Source of the DNA: Dyadobacter fermentans
GTDB taxonomy: Bacteria > Bacteroidota > Bacteroidia > Cytophagales > Spirosomataceae
Assembly (NCBI RefSeq): GCF_019924045.1
Contig: NZ_JAHXBN010000028.1
Span: 1 to 64,000 of the forward strand
Direction: 5' to 3'
Length of the DNA: 64,000 nt
A program made the position numbers and the translations under genes. The notes beneath the pieces were generated by a model. It saw only the letters and a program-made list of their open reading frames with translations. It was not told the DNA's origin and made no database searches. Each line of letters starts with the position of its first letter. Within the stretch, counting starts at the first letter, position 1. Shown piece by piece: positions 34,734-44,777 of the stretch.

Positions 34734-36443
34734 ATGGCTATTTTACAACCTTTGATCGACATGGCCGAGATCTGCTACCAGCAAGGTATCCGGCACGTCG
34801 TAATTTCTCCCGGCTCGCGCAGCGCCGCGCTTACGCTCGCATTCGCCCGTCATGGGGGCTTTCAGGCGCATGTGTGTACAGACGAGCGCTCGGCGGGCTT
34901 TATCGCACTCGGAATGGCCCAACAAATCGATTCTCCCGTGGTTTTAATATGTACTTCGGGTAGTGCCGCCTACAACTTCGCCCCGGCCGTTTCTGAGGCA
35001 TTTTTTCAGCAAATTCCGCTCCTGGTACTCACCGCTGACCGACCGAAAGAGTGGCAGCACCAATATGACGGTCAGACGATCTACCAGACAGGCATTTTCG
35101 GCCAGCACGTGAAGCGTTCCTTTGAAGTTTCGCCGGATTACCAGCATTCCGACGTGCAATGGGCGATCAACCGGGTTACAAACGAGGCCATTAACCTGGC
35201 GTCAATCGCTCCGAATGGCCCTGTACATATCAATGTGCCGATCCGCGAGCCATTCTATCCGGTTGCCGGTGAGGATTTCAATGCCTCGGGTGCAGTCAGG
35301 ATTATCCACAGGCAGGAAAACGAAGTGGTTTGGCCGCAGGCGGTCTGGGAAGAACTGCTCGACGAATGGGAGGCCGCTTCCAAAATCCTGATAGCGGGCG
35401 GCCAGGGCAAGCCTGATGCAGCACTGAATAGGGTGCTGGACCGGATTATCGAAGAATGGCAAATTCCGGTGCTCGGCGACTGCATTGCCAACCTATCCGG
35501 AAAAGAAATCATACGCCACCATGATCTGTTCCTAGGGGCTGACGGTGCCGAAAATCTCCGGCCCGATTTGCTCATCACGTTCGGAATGTCGTTTCTTTCG
35601 AAGGAATTTAAGCAGTTTATAAGGAAAAATCCGCCGAGATACCATTGGAACATCAGCGAAGATGCATTCCTGGCCGATCCCTTTCAGTCGGTTACGAGGG
35701 ACATTCCCGGAAAAGCGACTGTATTTTTTGAAAATTTATTCGAAAAGCTTGATTATCAGTCTTTTGTTGAGAATTCTGACCTGGGGCACGACACCTCATA
35801 TTACAGTTTTTGGGTGCAAAATGAGCGAAAAGCGCGTCAGAAGAAGCATGAAATGCTGAAAAATCTATCGTCGTTCGGTGACTTAACTTTGTTAGATTGT
35901 ATATTTAAGTATGTAAAAAATAAATATCAGTTACATATTTCGAATAGTATGTCGGTGCGGTACGCCAATGTACTGGCCACAGAAAATGAATGGTCGGGCG
36001 TGTTCGCGAACAGAGGAACGAGCGGGATCGATGGATGTTTGAGTACAGCCATCGGCGCGGCCAGGGTAAATGGACAACCGACCTTATTGGTGGTAGGTGA
36101 CGTTGCATTTCTCTACGACCGGAATGGTCTGCTGATCGACAATTTGCCGCAGAACTTGAAAATCGTCGTGTTGAATAATGCGGGTGGGAACATATTCCGA
36201 ATGATCGATGGCCCGGGAAATTTGCCGGAGTTGGAAACTTTCTTCGAGACCCGGCATTCGTTCTCCGCACGGCGTTCCTGCGAAGATTCCGGGATTGCAT
36301 ATTTCCGGGTTTCAGACCTCGCAGGCACGGAAGGGATTGTGAAGGAGTTTCTGGATTTCGACGGAATCGCCCTGCTGGAAGGTTTTACCGATCCCGTCGA
36401 AAATACCCGCGCCTGGAAAGCGCTCAAACGAGCCGTGTATTAG
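34734..36443 (+). CDS. menD: SEPHCHC synthase MenD (menaquinone synthesis)
   Basis: This 569-residue thiamine-diphosphate enzyme joins isochorismate and 2-oxoglutarate in the first committed step toward menaquinone. The pyrimidine-binding half shows GIRHVVISPGSRSAALTLAFARH and CTSGSAAYNFAPAV. The ThDP half shows GTSGIDGCLSTAIGAA, VGDVAFLYDRNGLL and VLNNAGGNIFRMIDG. Length is normal. Other men genes are not in the window. Its stop overlaps that of the convergent TPR lipoprotein by four bases. Confidence 0.95.
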   Translation: MAILQPLIDMAEICYQQGIRHVVISPGSRSAALTLAFARHGGFQAHVCTDERSAGFIALGMAQQIDSPVVLICTSGSAAYNFAPAVSEAFFQQIPLLVLTADRPKEWQHQYDGQTIYQTGIFGQHVKRSFEVSPDYQHSDVQWAINRVTNEAINLASIAPNGPVHINVPIREPFYPVAGEDFNASGAVRIIHRQENEVVWPQAVWEELLDEWEAASKILIAGGQGKPDAALNRVLDRIIEEWQIPVLGDCIANLSGKEIIRHHDLFLGADGAENLRPDLLITFGMSFLSKEFKQFIRKNPPRYHWNISEDAFLADPFQSVTRDIPGKATVFFENLFEKLDYQSFVENSDLGHDTSYYSFWVQNERKARQKKHEMLKNLSSFGDLTLLDCIFKYVKNKYQLHISNSMSVRYANVLATENEWSGVFANRGTSGIDGCLSTAIGAARVNGQPTLLVVGDVAFLYDRNGLLIDNLPQNLKIVVLNNAGGNIFRMIDGPGNLPELETFFETRHSFSARRSCEDSGIAYFRVSDLAGTEGIVKEFLDFDGIALLEGFTDPVENTRAWKALKRAVY

Positions 36444-37474
36444 CGGCAATGTTTAGCGGCCTCGGCCATCGCCAGGGAGTCCTTCAACACGACACCCTGC
36501 TTCCATATTTTACAGGCTTCCAGGCTGTTTTTTTGTGCCAGATAAGCCTGCCCGGTCAATCCGTAGAGCATTTCCACAGGCTCGGCAATTTCAATGGCCT
36601 TATTGAAAGCGTTCAGCGCCTCCGAGGTATTTCCTTTCTGCTGGTAATAGATGCCCAGGTTGCGAAGTGCATACCCGTTTTTTGGCAGCTTATCCAAGGA
36701 CTTTTCGATCAGGACACGGGCTTCTTCTCCCTTGCCGGTTTGAAGCAATGCGTAGGCTTTGTTATTGAGCGAATACGGCTCGGCAGGATCGCGGCTCAAC
36801 ACCTGATCGAAGTATGCGATGGCTTGCGGCCACTGTTTGCTTTTTGAAGCAATAAGCCCGAGGTTGTTCAATGCCTGGGGCTGTGCGGGGTCAAGAGCCA
36901 CGGCGGTTTCAAAATCTGACTGAGCCTCGGCATAGGACCCCATTCGGTAATACACGGCACCGCGATTCACATAAGCTTCCACATTGGTTTTGCTTAACCG
37001 GAGTGCGGCATCGTATTCAGGAATGGCTAGTGACGGGTTACCCTGGGCGTCGAGCAGGTTGCCTTTTACCAGATGGAAGCGGGTAGAGTCCTGGTACTGC
37101 TTTTCAATTTGAAACAAATCCTCCTGAGCATCCTTCAAACGCCCCAAATCGAGCGCTGATTCCGACCGCACGAGATTTGCCTGTGTCAGTGTAGGGTCGA
37201 TACGGATCGCTTCTGTCAAAACCTCGTAGGCATCTTCAACCCGCCCCAATTTCAACAAAGTTATCCCCTTGTTGAGATAGGCGTCCGAAAAATCTGCATT
37301 TTTGGCAATTGCTTCGTCGTACAGCCTCAATGCCTCGGCATAGTTCTTTTGTCCGAGAGCCTGGTTCCCTTTAAGGAAAAAATCAGCTGCATCTTTTTTG
37401 CTCTGGCTTGTACAATTTAGTAATGTTAGTACTAAAAATAGTAGCTGAATTAAAGTATTGAATTTGAATAACAT
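36440..37474 (-). CDS. TPR-repeat lipoprotein
   Basis: This is a 344-residue protein of about eight tetratricopeptide repeats (for example AEALRLYDEAIAKNADFSDAYLNKG; PQAIAYFDQVLSRDPAEPYSLNNKA). ATG 37474 gives MLFKFNTLIQLLFLVLTLLNC, a lipoprotein-type leader with Cys21; the 16 codons upstream are unlikely to be used. Asn before the cysteine is unusual for a lipobox. It is probably a periplasmic or outer-membrane scaffold. The partner is unknown; the divergent small gene starts 28 bases away. Confidence 0.8.
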   Translation of the reverse strand: MLFKFNTLIQLLFLVLTLLNCTSQSKKDAADFFLKGNQALGQKNYAEALRLYDEAIAKNADFSDAYLNKGITLLKLGRVEDAYEVLTEAIRIDPTLTQANLVRSESALDLGRLKDAQEDLFQIEKQYQDSTRFHLVKGNLLDAQGNPSLAIPEYDAALRLSKTNVEAYVNRGAVYYRMGSYAEAQSDFETAVALDPAQPQALNNLGLIASKSKQWPQAIAYFDQVLSRDPAEPYSLNNKAYALLQTGKGEEARVLIEKSLDKLPKNGYALRNLGIYYQQKGNTSEALNAFNKAIEIAEPVEMLYGLTGQAYLAQKNSLEACKIWKQGVVLKDSLAMAEAAKHCR

Positions 37475-37502
37475 ATAATTAGTAATAGTAAGAACACCAG
37501 TT

Positions 37503-37754
37503 ATGAGGTATATCAAGGACATCCCTAACCCTCGCTACAAAATCGGTCTTTACCAATGGAACAGCAAGTACATTATCAAGATCGAATCGGGAATGTATGA
37601 GCAAACTTACAAAATCGACGATTATGAAGTTGCGTCCACCGACGAGCTTGAAGCCTGCATGGACGAAGCTTTCACGCAAGCCGTCGCTTCCCGTTTCGAT
37701 GCCATGCACGACGATTTCAATGGCACACTCATCCGGAATAATGTGCTTTTTTAG
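37503..37754 (+). CDS. Conserved small protein of unknown function
   Basis: This 83-residue acidic protein (MRYIKDIPNPRYKIGLYQWNSKYIIKIESG, YEVASTDELEACMDEAF) has no signal peptide or membrane segment. It reads as a compact alpha/beta cytoplasmic protein whose beta-rich first half holds several aromatic residues. Bacteroidota genomes commonly carry similar short proteins, from memory and unchecked. It is divergent from the TPR lipoprotein and 160 bases before the large TPR gene. Confidence 0.7.
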   Translation: MRYIKDIPNPRYKIGLYQWNSKYIIKIESGMYEQTYKIDDYEVASTDELEACMDEAFTQAVASRFDAMHDDFNGTLIRNNVLF

Positions 37755-37914
37755 CGCTTCCGGCGTATTTCTGACAAGCAGACGTATACGGTTTTAAAGC
37801 GCTTTTCGTTAGATAGCAAACAATTTTAAGCGGTAAGTGAGGACCAAAATATTCTTTTGTCAGGATATGGCAGACCACAAAAACTTAATTCAAAACTCCA
37901 CCAACTCAGTATCT

Positions 37915-40900
37915 ATGGTTTTTAAACGCAGCGCCTCCACCATCGGCATGTTTGTATGTGTAGGCGCGTCTTCCGTAGTAGCCCAGAATACGCTTAGTAT
38001 TACGGAGCCGGAAGCACACTTTCGCAACGGCCTCGAATATTATGCAAAGTCCAATTACGTGGCTGCGAGACAGGAATTCGGCGAGTTTCTGAATTCGCAG
38101 GATAAGTTGCTCAGCACGAGCGATTACAATAAAGTTACGGCCGAGTACTACGTGGCTGTAACGGGCCTTTATCTGAACTATCCCGAGGCCGAAGTGCAGG
38201 TTGACAGGTTTGTCAAGAACCATGCAGAACACCCCAAAGCGCAGCTTATTTATAGTGATTTGGGTAAATATTATTATGAAAGCGGCAATTACGAAAAAGC
38301 CATTACCTACCTCGAAAAGGCGGTAAATCTACCCGGGGCAGGGGCGGGGAAGCTGGAAAGCACCTACCGGCTTGCCATGTCCTACTATAACAGCAAGCAG
38401 CCCGATCTGGCTTTGCCATTGTTCAACCAGGTTAAGACGGAGGTAGGTTTCGAGAATGCGGGTGATGCTTCCTTCTACGCCGGCGTCATCAATTACCAAA
38501 AAAATAACTTTGAGGAAGCTTATCAGGATTTCAAGCGGATCGAGGAGCATCCGTATTATAAGAATGAGGCCCCTAACTGGATCATTTCTTCGCTGTACCA
38601 GCTTAAAAGGTTTGATGAGCTCCTTGCCTACGGCGAACGGATTCTCGGTGCACAGCGGGGCAATACCAAATTGGACGATGTGGCATTGTATGTAGCAGAG
38701 GTGTATTACGAGAAGGGAGATTATGCTAATGCGGTAAAAGCCTATGAGCGTTACAAGCGCATGAAACCGGGCACCGTCCCGCCCACAGTCGCTTTACATT
38801 ACGGCCACGCGCAGTTCCGTAACAACAACTTTGAGGGCGCAATTGCTTCGTTAAAGCCAATCGGAAATGGCAAGGATTCTGTTTCGCAATACGCTTCATA
38901 TATCCTGGGAATCAGCAACTTAAAGACAACTAATTTAAGTAATGCTTTAACGTCATTCGGTAATGCAGCTTCATTGGACTTCAACCAGGTAGTGAAGGAA
39001 GAAGCGACCTATAACCATGCAAAAGTGCAGCTGGAACTCGGTAATAATACCGATGCGGTAAAGGAGCTGAATAACTACATGGCGAAGTACCCGGAAAGCA
39101 AGCATACGGAGGAAGCGACCGAGTTGGTGGCCGAAGGATACGCCAGCGCTAGCAACAGTTCAGCCGCTATAAAGTACATTGAGGGGCTGAAATCACGCAA
39201 TACTAAAATAAATAGTACCTATCAGAGGCTTACTTACAACCAAGGGGTGACGGATTTCAATGCCGGGCGCTTTGAGCCGGCGATAGAAATGTTCGAGAAG
39301 TCGCTGAAATACCCGATCGATGCGGAGCTCTTCAATTCTGCTTCGTTTTACAAGGCGGAATCGGTGTACGGTTTGAAGCGGGTGGACGAAGCGGCTACCC
39401 TGTACAACCAGATCGCCAAGAACCCGAAAGCAGGCATCTACGCAAAGAAGAGCCTGTACGCTTTGGGGTACATTTATTATAACCAGAAAAAATATAGCCA
39501 GGCGCTGCCCTATTTCCGCGATTTTACCAACAACATCGAGGGAATGGAGGCAGATATGATCGAGGATGCGCACGCAAGGCTTGCGGACTGCTACCTGGCT
39601 GCCAAAAATTACAACGAGGCCATCCGTACGTATGAACAGGTAGCAGCGAAAGGTAAGGTAGACAAGGACTATGCATTGTTTCAAAAAGCGCGCGCGTACG
39701 TGTACATGAACCGCGAGGCAGAAGCGAAACGTCAGTTTGAGTTGCTGATCAGCCAATATCCGCAGTCGAAGCACCTGGACAATGCCTATTTCCAGCTGGC
39801 AGACATCGATTTCCAGAACCAGAGCTATTCGGCCGCGGTGAAGGGCTTTACCCGTATGATCAACGAAAAGCCGAAGAGCACGCTCATTCCGGCTGCGTTG
39901 CTGCGTCGGGCGCAGTCGTACTACAATTTGCAAGTGTACGAACAGGCGATCGTCGATTTCCGCAAGATCCTGACCGAATATTCCGATTCACCGTCTGCGG
40001 AAAGTGCTTTGGAAGGTATCCAGGAGAGCTACTCGGCGGTAGGGCGTCCGGAAGAGTTCAACCAGGTGCTGGGTGTTGTGCGTAAAAACAACCCGGGCAA
40101 CGAGAAACTGGAGGGCGTGGAGTTTGATAACGTACGCAACCTATATTATGCCGAGAAGTACGACAATGCGATTACAGCATTACAGGCTTTCCTCCAAAGT
40201 TACCCGGCCAGCAAGTATCAGTATGATGCTACGTACTTCATTGCGTCATCCTACGACAAGACTAACCGCGTGAATGAAGCACTTCAGTATTACGCTAAAG
40301 TGGTTCAACAAAACCGCTCGCAGTTCGTAGGAGCGGCGGCGCAGCGTTCGGCTGAGCTTGAAATTGGTCGCGGCAACTTCAACAATGCGGTCACGAGCTT
40401 CCGTGTGCTTTCGCGCAATGCCGAAAATAAGAAGGACCAGGCTACTGCATGGACGGGCCTGATGGATACCTATTTCACCCTGAAAAGCTACGACTCGACG
40501 CTCTATTACGCGAAAGAGATCATCAGCATGGGTAATATTATTCCGGCCAGCCTCGGTAAGGCGCACCTTTATCTCGGCAAGGTCCCTTATGAGAAGGGCG
40601 ATTTGAAGAAGGCGGGTGAGGAGTTTAAGAAACTGTCGACCTCGTCGAAGGATGAATTTGGTGCGGAAGCAGCCTATTGGTCGGCCATGGTCCTCTACAA
40701 AGAGAAGAAATACAAGGAAGCGGAGACTGCCATCATTGATATGGGTAAAAATTTCGAGGGATACGACTTCTGGCGCGCACGCTCGTTCATTCTGCTTGCG
40801 GACGTATACGTGGGCATGAACGAGAAGGTTCAGGCAAAGGCGACACTGAACTCCATTATCGAGAATTCCGATGATAAGGAGGCGGTTGAAATGGCCAAAG

Positions 40901-40926
40901 AGAAGTTGAACAAAATTGAAAAATAA
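37915..40926 (+). CDS. Large periplasmic TPR protein
   Basis: This protein of about 1003 residues is built almost wholly of TPR-like helical repeats (YYESGNYEKAITYLEKAVNLPG; YNQKKYSQALPYFRDFTNN; YAEKYDNAITALQAFLQSYPASKYQYDATYFIASSY). ATG 37915 gives a good signal peptide MVFKRSASTIGMFVCVGASSVVAQ. An open frame extends back to GTG 37837 with another ATG at 37867, but those codons push the signal inward. It heads a run of envelope genes (barrel, HU/SPOR, TonB-like), 41 bases before the barrel, so it may scaffold an outer-membrane complex. Confidence 0.85.
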   Translation: MVFKRSASTIGMFVCVGASSVVAQNTLSITEPEAHFRNGLEYYAKSNYVAARQEFGEFLNSQDKLLSTSDYNKVTAEYYVAVTGLYLNYPEAEVQVDRFVKNHAEHPKAQLIYSDLGKYYYESGNYEKAITYLEKAVNLPGAGAGKLESTYRLAMSYYNSKQPDLALPLFNQVKTEVGFENAGDASFYAGVINYQKNNFEEAYQDFKRIEEHPYYKNEAPNWIISSLYQLKRFDELLAYGERILGAQRGNTKLDDVALYVAEVYYEKGDYANAVKAYERYKRMKPGTVPPTVALHYGHAQFRNNNFEGAIASLKPIGNGKDSVSQYASYILGISNLKTTNLSNALTSFGNAASLDFNQVVKEEATYNHAKVQLELGNNTDAVKELNNYMAKYPESKHTEEATELVAEGYASASNSSAAIKYIEGLKSRNTKINSTYQRLTYNQGVTDFNAGRFEPAIEMFEKSLKYPIDAELFNSASFYKAESVYGLKRVDEAATLYNQIAKNPKAGIYAKKSLYALGYIYYNQKKYSQALPYFRDFTNNIEGMEADMIEDAHARLADCYLAAKNYNEAIRTYEQVAAKGKVDKDYALFQKARAYVYMNREAEAKRQFELLISQYPQSKHLDNAYFQLADIDFQNQSYSAAVKGFTRMINEKPKSTLIPAALLRRAQSYYNLQVYEQAIVDFRKILTEYSDSPSAESALEGIQESYSAVGRPEEFNQVLGVVRKNNPGNEKLEGVEFDNVRNLYYAEKYDNAITALQAFLQSYPASKYQYDATYFIASSYDKTNRVNEALQYYAKVVQQNRSQFVGAAAQRSAELEIGRGNFNNAVTSFRVLSRNAENKKDQATAWTGLMDTYFTLKSYDSTLYYAKEIISMGNIIPASLGKAHLYLGKVPYEKGDLKKAGEEFKKLSTSSKDEFGAEAAYWSAMVLYKEKKYKEAETAIIDMGKNFEGYDFWRARSFILLADVYVGMNEKVQAKATLNSIIENSDDKEAVEMAKEKLNKIEK

Positions 40927-40967
40927 CCCGTGAATTACGGTTTCATTAAACAGAAAAACCCGTTACC

Positions 40968-42638
40968 ATGACGCATTCCAAGATATTACGTTCCTCCCTG
41001 TTTTTGCTGGCGCTGGGTTTCTCTTCCCAGTTCGCGGTTGCGCAAAAAGGAGAGATTGAAAGTCAGACATACGAGATTTTAAAGGACAAAAGCATAGAAT
41101 TTGCCCCGGCCGACCGGGTTTTCGACAAGGTGCAGCCTGTAAAAGGCGAGACCGGCAAAAAAAAGGTGTCTTACCAGATCATTGACCCGGAAATCAATAT
41201 CGCTTCCCCGAAACTGACACCGGCGGTCGCTGCATCTTCCGACGAACAGAGCCGTAAAGATGAGCCCGATGTGCTGAACAATTACGTGAAGGCCGGCGGC
41301 GGCAACTACGGCCGTTTCCTGGGCGAGTTGTTTGTGGGGGGAAGGCCCAAGGAAGACCTGGCTTATACCGTGCAGCTGAAACACCTTTCAGCGGCTAATG
41401 GTCCCGTCGATGGTAAAAATTCGGCTAATGCAGCCACCGGTTTTAAAATCGGCGGGAAGTATATCCGCGAGAAGTATAAAGTTGATGCAGGCTTCAATTT
41501 TGACCGCAAAAACTATTACTTCTACGGCTACAAGCCACAGCCGGACGGCGTGGTAGTGGACCGGGATACGATCCGGCAGACGCTCAACCAGTTTGGGTTC
41601 AACCTTGGCTTTGAAAATACGGACGCTTCGGTACTCGTGGATTACTCGGTAAAAACGAGCCTGAACAGCCTGAAAGACCGCTACAATGCGTCGGAAATCG
41701 ATTGGGGGACTAACCTGACCGCTTCCGTGCCCATTTCGGAAACGTTCTTTGCATTGCTGGAAGCCGACGCTTATGTATCGCAACGTGTCGACTACTTTAC
41801 TTACAACCGTAACCTCTTCCGTGTTAAACCTACGTTCAAGTATGTGAACGACATGTTCTCGGTTTCGGCGGGTATTAACGCTGTTAACGAGACGGATAGC
41901 CAGCTGGACATTAACCGCACAAAGGCATTTCCGGCTGTGAATCTGGATGTAACCCCTATTTCGGGTGTGCATATTTTTGCAGGCTGGAATGGCGATATCG
42001 TGCGGAATACGCTGAAAAGCATGTTGAGCGAAAACCAATGGCTGGGGCCGAACGTGCTCGTGATGAATACCGAGAAGACTTCGGATATCAGCGCGGGTGT
42101 TAAAGGCGAAACCGGCACAGGTATCAACTACGAGGGTAAGGTAGCTTACACGTCCTACCGGAATTTCTATTCGTACAACAACTCGCTTTCGGATACCTCG
42201 CGTTTCTCGGCGATTTTCGATCCGGGTAAGACCAAAGTGCTGACGATTTCCGCGCAGGCCGGCTATAATTTCAATGAGTTGTTCAAAACGTCGTTGAAAG
42301 CCAACTTCTTCGATTATGCAGTGGATAAGGTGGAAGAACCCTGGCACCGCCCCGATCTAACTTTGAACTGGTTCAATGCCCTTACCATCAGCAAAAAACT
42401 CTTTGTAACGGCAGATTTTTATATGCTGAGAGGCTTGAAAGCGAAAAATTTTCAGACCGGAGAAGTGACCAAATTGCCGGTGATCGCAGATCTGAATCTT
42501 AAAATCGACTACCTGTTAACCAGGAACTTCTCTGCATTTGTAAACCTGAACAACGTGTTGGGTAAACGTTACCAGCGGTATCAATACTACCCTCAGCAGG
42601 GCCTGAACTTTATTGCGGGATTGTCTTTTTCTTTTTAA
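40968..42638 (+). CDS. Outer-membrane beta-barrel protein, TonB-receptor-like without plug
   Basis: This 556-residue protein has a signal peptide (MTHSKILRSSLFLLALGFSSQFAVAQ), a short charged region (about 27-110) and then amphipathic strands typical of a barrel (YVKAGGGNYGRFLGELFVGG; NLFRVKPTFKYVNDMFSVSAGINAV). The last segment resembles TonB-dependent receptor C-termini (DYLLTRNFSAFVNLNNVLGKRYQRY, ending SFSF). A plug domain and a carboxypeptidase-like domain are both missing, so gated import is unlikely. It follows the large TPR gene closely, and the two may form one complex. Confidence 0.8.
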   Translation: MTHSKILRSSLFLLALGFSSQFAVAQKGEIESQTYEILKDKSIEFAPADRVFDKVQPVKGETGKKKVSYQIIDPEINIASPKLTPAVAASSDEQSRKDEPDVLNNYVKAGGGNYGRFLGELFVGGRPKEDLAYTVQLKHLSAANGPVDGKNSANAATGFKIGGKYIREKYKVDAGFNFDRKNYYFYGYKPQPDGVVVDRDTIRQTLNQFGFNLGFENTDASVLVDYSVKTSLNSLKDRYNASEIDWGTNLTASVPISETFFALLEADAYVSQRVDYFTYNRNLFRVKPTFKYVNDMFSVSAGINAVNETDSQLDINRTKAFPAVNLDVTPISGVHIFAGWNGDIVRNTLKSMLSENQWLGPNVLVMNTEKTSDISAGVKGETGTGINYEGKVAYTSYRNFYSYNNSLSDTSRFSAIFDPGKTKVLTISAQAGYNFNELFKTSLKANFFDYAVDKVEEPWHRPDLTLNWFNALTISKKLFVTADFYMLRGLKAKNFQTGEVTKLPVIADLNLKIDYLLTRNFSAFVNLNNVLGKRYQRYQYYPQQGLNFIAGLSFSF

Positions 42639-42668
42639 CTTCGCTCAGTTAACACCAAACTTTGCTTC

Positions 42669-43736
42669 ATGATAGCAGTCGAAACAGTCATCCGGAAACT
42701 CATAGGCGAATACGAATTCGTGATCATTCCCGGCTTCGGTGCCTTGCTCTCGCATCAGGTACCTGCGGTTTATGATGGTAATTCGGGTATTTTCGCGCCG
42801 CCTGTCAAAAGACTGGCGTTTAATGAGTATCTGAAACTGGATGATGGCTTGCTGGCGAACTACATTTCGCGCCATGAGAAAGTGACGCATGCCGATGCGG
42901 TGGAATATATCAAGGGTTACACTGATCGCCTGAGATCCGGCCTTGATATCAACGGTGAAGCCAGTATTGCAGGCATTGGTGAGTTCAAACAGAATGTGGA
43001 AGGCAAGCTGGTGTTCGAACCTAACACCGGTAAGTACTTTAAAGACGAGTGGTACGGCTTTGAGAAGATCAAAGCCGTTGTGGCACAGGTCCGTCCGGTC
43101 GCTGCATTAAACTCGGCACAATACGTCAGCGACGACGTTGAAGTGGTCGAGCTGGAAACCGAAGCACGGCCACGTCGCTGGGCAGGCTGGGCGGCGGCGG
43201 CAGTGATCGCAGGTTTACTTTGCGGATTGAGCTTTTTTTTGGTCAATACAGAGAATGAATACATCAAGAGCACGCTGAACCCGTTCTCGGAAATGTTTAG
43301 CCGTAAAGAAGCTGCTGAAACGACGGTAGTAAAGAACGAGGAAGTAGAAGCGCCTAAACCGGCACCGGTTACCGAAGTGGTAGTCGCGAAAGTGGATTCA
43401 ACGCCTGCGGATTCAGCACCGGCCAATACAGTGGAGACCGCCGCAACCGTACCGACTACATTGCCTGCCGTTGCGGAGCCGAAACCTGTGGAAGTATCGT
43501 CGGTGAAGTTTTACGTGATCGCCGGTGCGTTCAAAGGTACCAAACAGGCAAATGTTTTGCTCGCACAGCTCACAGAGAAAGGATTTACAAAAGCATTGAT
43601 CATCCCCGGAGATGAACGGAGCAAGAAAGTAAAGGTTGCAGTGGATGGGTTTGACAATGAATCGGATGCCTATCGTGCTTCCAACGAGCTGAAAAAAGTA
43701 ATCGGTGAAGCAGGTTGGGTTTTCAAGAAAAAATAA
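42669..43736 (+). CDS. Single-pass membrane protein with HU-like N-terminus and SPOR C-terminus
   Basis: This 355-residue protein has three parts. Residues 1-125 match the bacterial CCDC81-type HU-like pair (LIGEYEFVIIPGFGALLSHQ, SIAGIGEFKQNVEGKLVFEP). A single helix (about 171-192, WAGWAAAAVIAGLLCGLSFFLV) crosses the inner membrane. A Pro/Ala/Val linker (about 215-280) leads to a SPOR domain (VKFYVIAGAFKGTKQANVLLAQL to the end) that would bind denuded peptidoglycan at the septum. The HU-like part would face the cytoplasm, offering a DNA-to-wall link. Confidence 0.85.
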   Translation: MIAVETVIRKLIGEYEFVIIPGFGALLSHQVPAVYDGNSGIFAPPVKRLAFNEYLKLDDGLLANYISRHEKVTHADAVEYIKGYTDRLRSGLDINGEASIAGIGEFKQNVEGKLVFEPNTGKYFKDEWYGFEKIKAVVAQVRPVAALNSAQYVSDDVEVVELETEARPRRWAGWAAAAVIAGLLCGLSFFLVNTENEYIKSTLNPFSEMFSRKEAAETTVVKNEEVEAPKPAPVTEVVVAKVDSTPADSAPANTVETAATVPTTLPAVAEPKPVEVSSVKFYVIAGAFKGTKQANVLLAQLTEKGFTKALIIPGDERSKKVKVAVDGFDNESDAYRASNELKKVIGEAGWVFKKK

Positions 43737-43758
43737 GGTTCTAAACCTGGAAATACGG

Positions 43759-43785
43759 AAAGGAGGTCAGTTGGCCTCCTTTTTT
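43759..43785 (+). terminator. Terminator after the HU/SPOR gene
   Basis: AAAGGAGGTCA and TGGCCTCCTTT form a stem (one G-T pair) around a 4-base loop, followed by T residues. It separates the envelope genes from the TonB-like gene. Confidence 0.8.
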
Positions 43786-43843
43786 GTTGCATACGTTTTT
43801 TACTACTTTTACGTTTTCCGAAAGAAAACCCATTTTTTGATAA

Positions 43844-44770
43844 ATGATCACATTACAGGCAGAAGACCGGCAGCGAATCGCAATATCATGGGCGTGGTCC
43901 TTTGGGATTACCGCGGCTATGCTGGGCATATTCTTTTTCATCCGTCTTAGCTCATCACTTCCCAAAGTCGAACCCATGGAGTTGTTTGTGGAAGTGAACT
44001 ACGGAACCAGCAAAGTGGGCAGAGGGGACGTGCAAACCTACAATAAGCCCAACGACAGCAAGGTAAGAGAGAACATGAAAGCGGATGCGGAAGAAGTCAA
44101 AAAAGTGAAATCGGTCGCTACACCGAAGCCGACACCTCCCACACCGCCTAAAATAGAGTCGCCAAAGCCCACAAAAACCGTCGCTGAGAAGCCCGCGATC
44201 ACTTCGAAGGCAGAGAGCCCGGTGGAGGCTCCGGAGAAGACTGACGTGAAAAAATCAAACGGTAGCGAGAATGCGTCCGCGCCCGTGTCAAAACCAGCGC
44301 CTGAAAAGGCCGTTAACAAGGATGCATTGTTCAGCAAATCATCCGGCAGCAAGTCGGGTAGCAACGGTACGAATGGTACGAAAACCGGCATTGGAGGCAA
44401 CAACAATGGCGACGACGCCGAAGGAGTAGGCGACAAAGGATCCAAAACCGGCAGCCTTTTTGCCAAAACCTACAAAGGCGAAGGCGGTGGCGGCGGAACC
44501 AACGTGGGGCTTAACCTCTCGGGTTGGAGCTGGTCCAGAAGACCGGTTGTCGACGATAATTCGGACGCCACGGGCGATATTACCTTCAAGATTACGGTCG
44601 ACAGAAATGGCCGTGTGAAAAGCGTAATTACGCAGGCGACAACCGTTACGGATTATGCGGTGGTCAACAAATACAAGAGCGCTGTCAGAGACCTTACTTT
44701 CGTGCCGAAATCGGCTAATGTACCGGATGAGTCGATCGGTACCATCACTTTTAAAATACGTTCACGCTAA
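43844..44770 (+). CDS. TonB-like energy transducer
   Basis: This 308-residue protein has a short cytoplasmic start, one membrane helix (about 14-33, ISWAWSFGITAAMLGIFFFI) and a long Pro/Lys-rich periplasmic arm (about 80-150, PKPTPPTPPKIESPKPT). A Gly/Asn/Ser-rich linker (about 165-215) precedes a C-terminal TonB/TolA-like fold (ATGDITFKITVDRNGRVKSVITQATTV, GTITFKIRSR). It would pass proton-motive energy to outer-membrane receptors such as the SusC proteins here. No exbB or exbD lies beside it. folC follows after 7 bases, an apparent operon. Confidence 0.8.
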   Translation: MITLQAEDRQRIAISWAWSFGITAAMLGIFFFIRLSSSLPKVEPMELFVEVNYGTSKVGRGDVQTYNKPNDSKVRENMKADAEEVKKVKSVATPKPTPPTPPKIESPKPTKTVAEKPAITSKAESPVEAPEKTDVKKSNGSENASAPVSKPAPEKAVNKDALFSKSSGSKSGSNGTNGTKTGIGGNNNGDDAEGVGDKGSKTGSLFAKTYKGEGGGGGTNVGLNLSGWSWSRRPVVDDNSDATGDITFKITVDRNGRVKSVITQATTVTDYAVVNKYKSAVRDLTFVPKSANVPDESIGTITFKIRSR

Positions 44771-44777
44771 TAATTAA

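Noticed and set aside
41388..42347. 319-codon minus-strand frame opposite the barrel gene
   Set aside because: Antisense shadow; the plus-strand gene has a signal peptide and barrel strands across the same bases.
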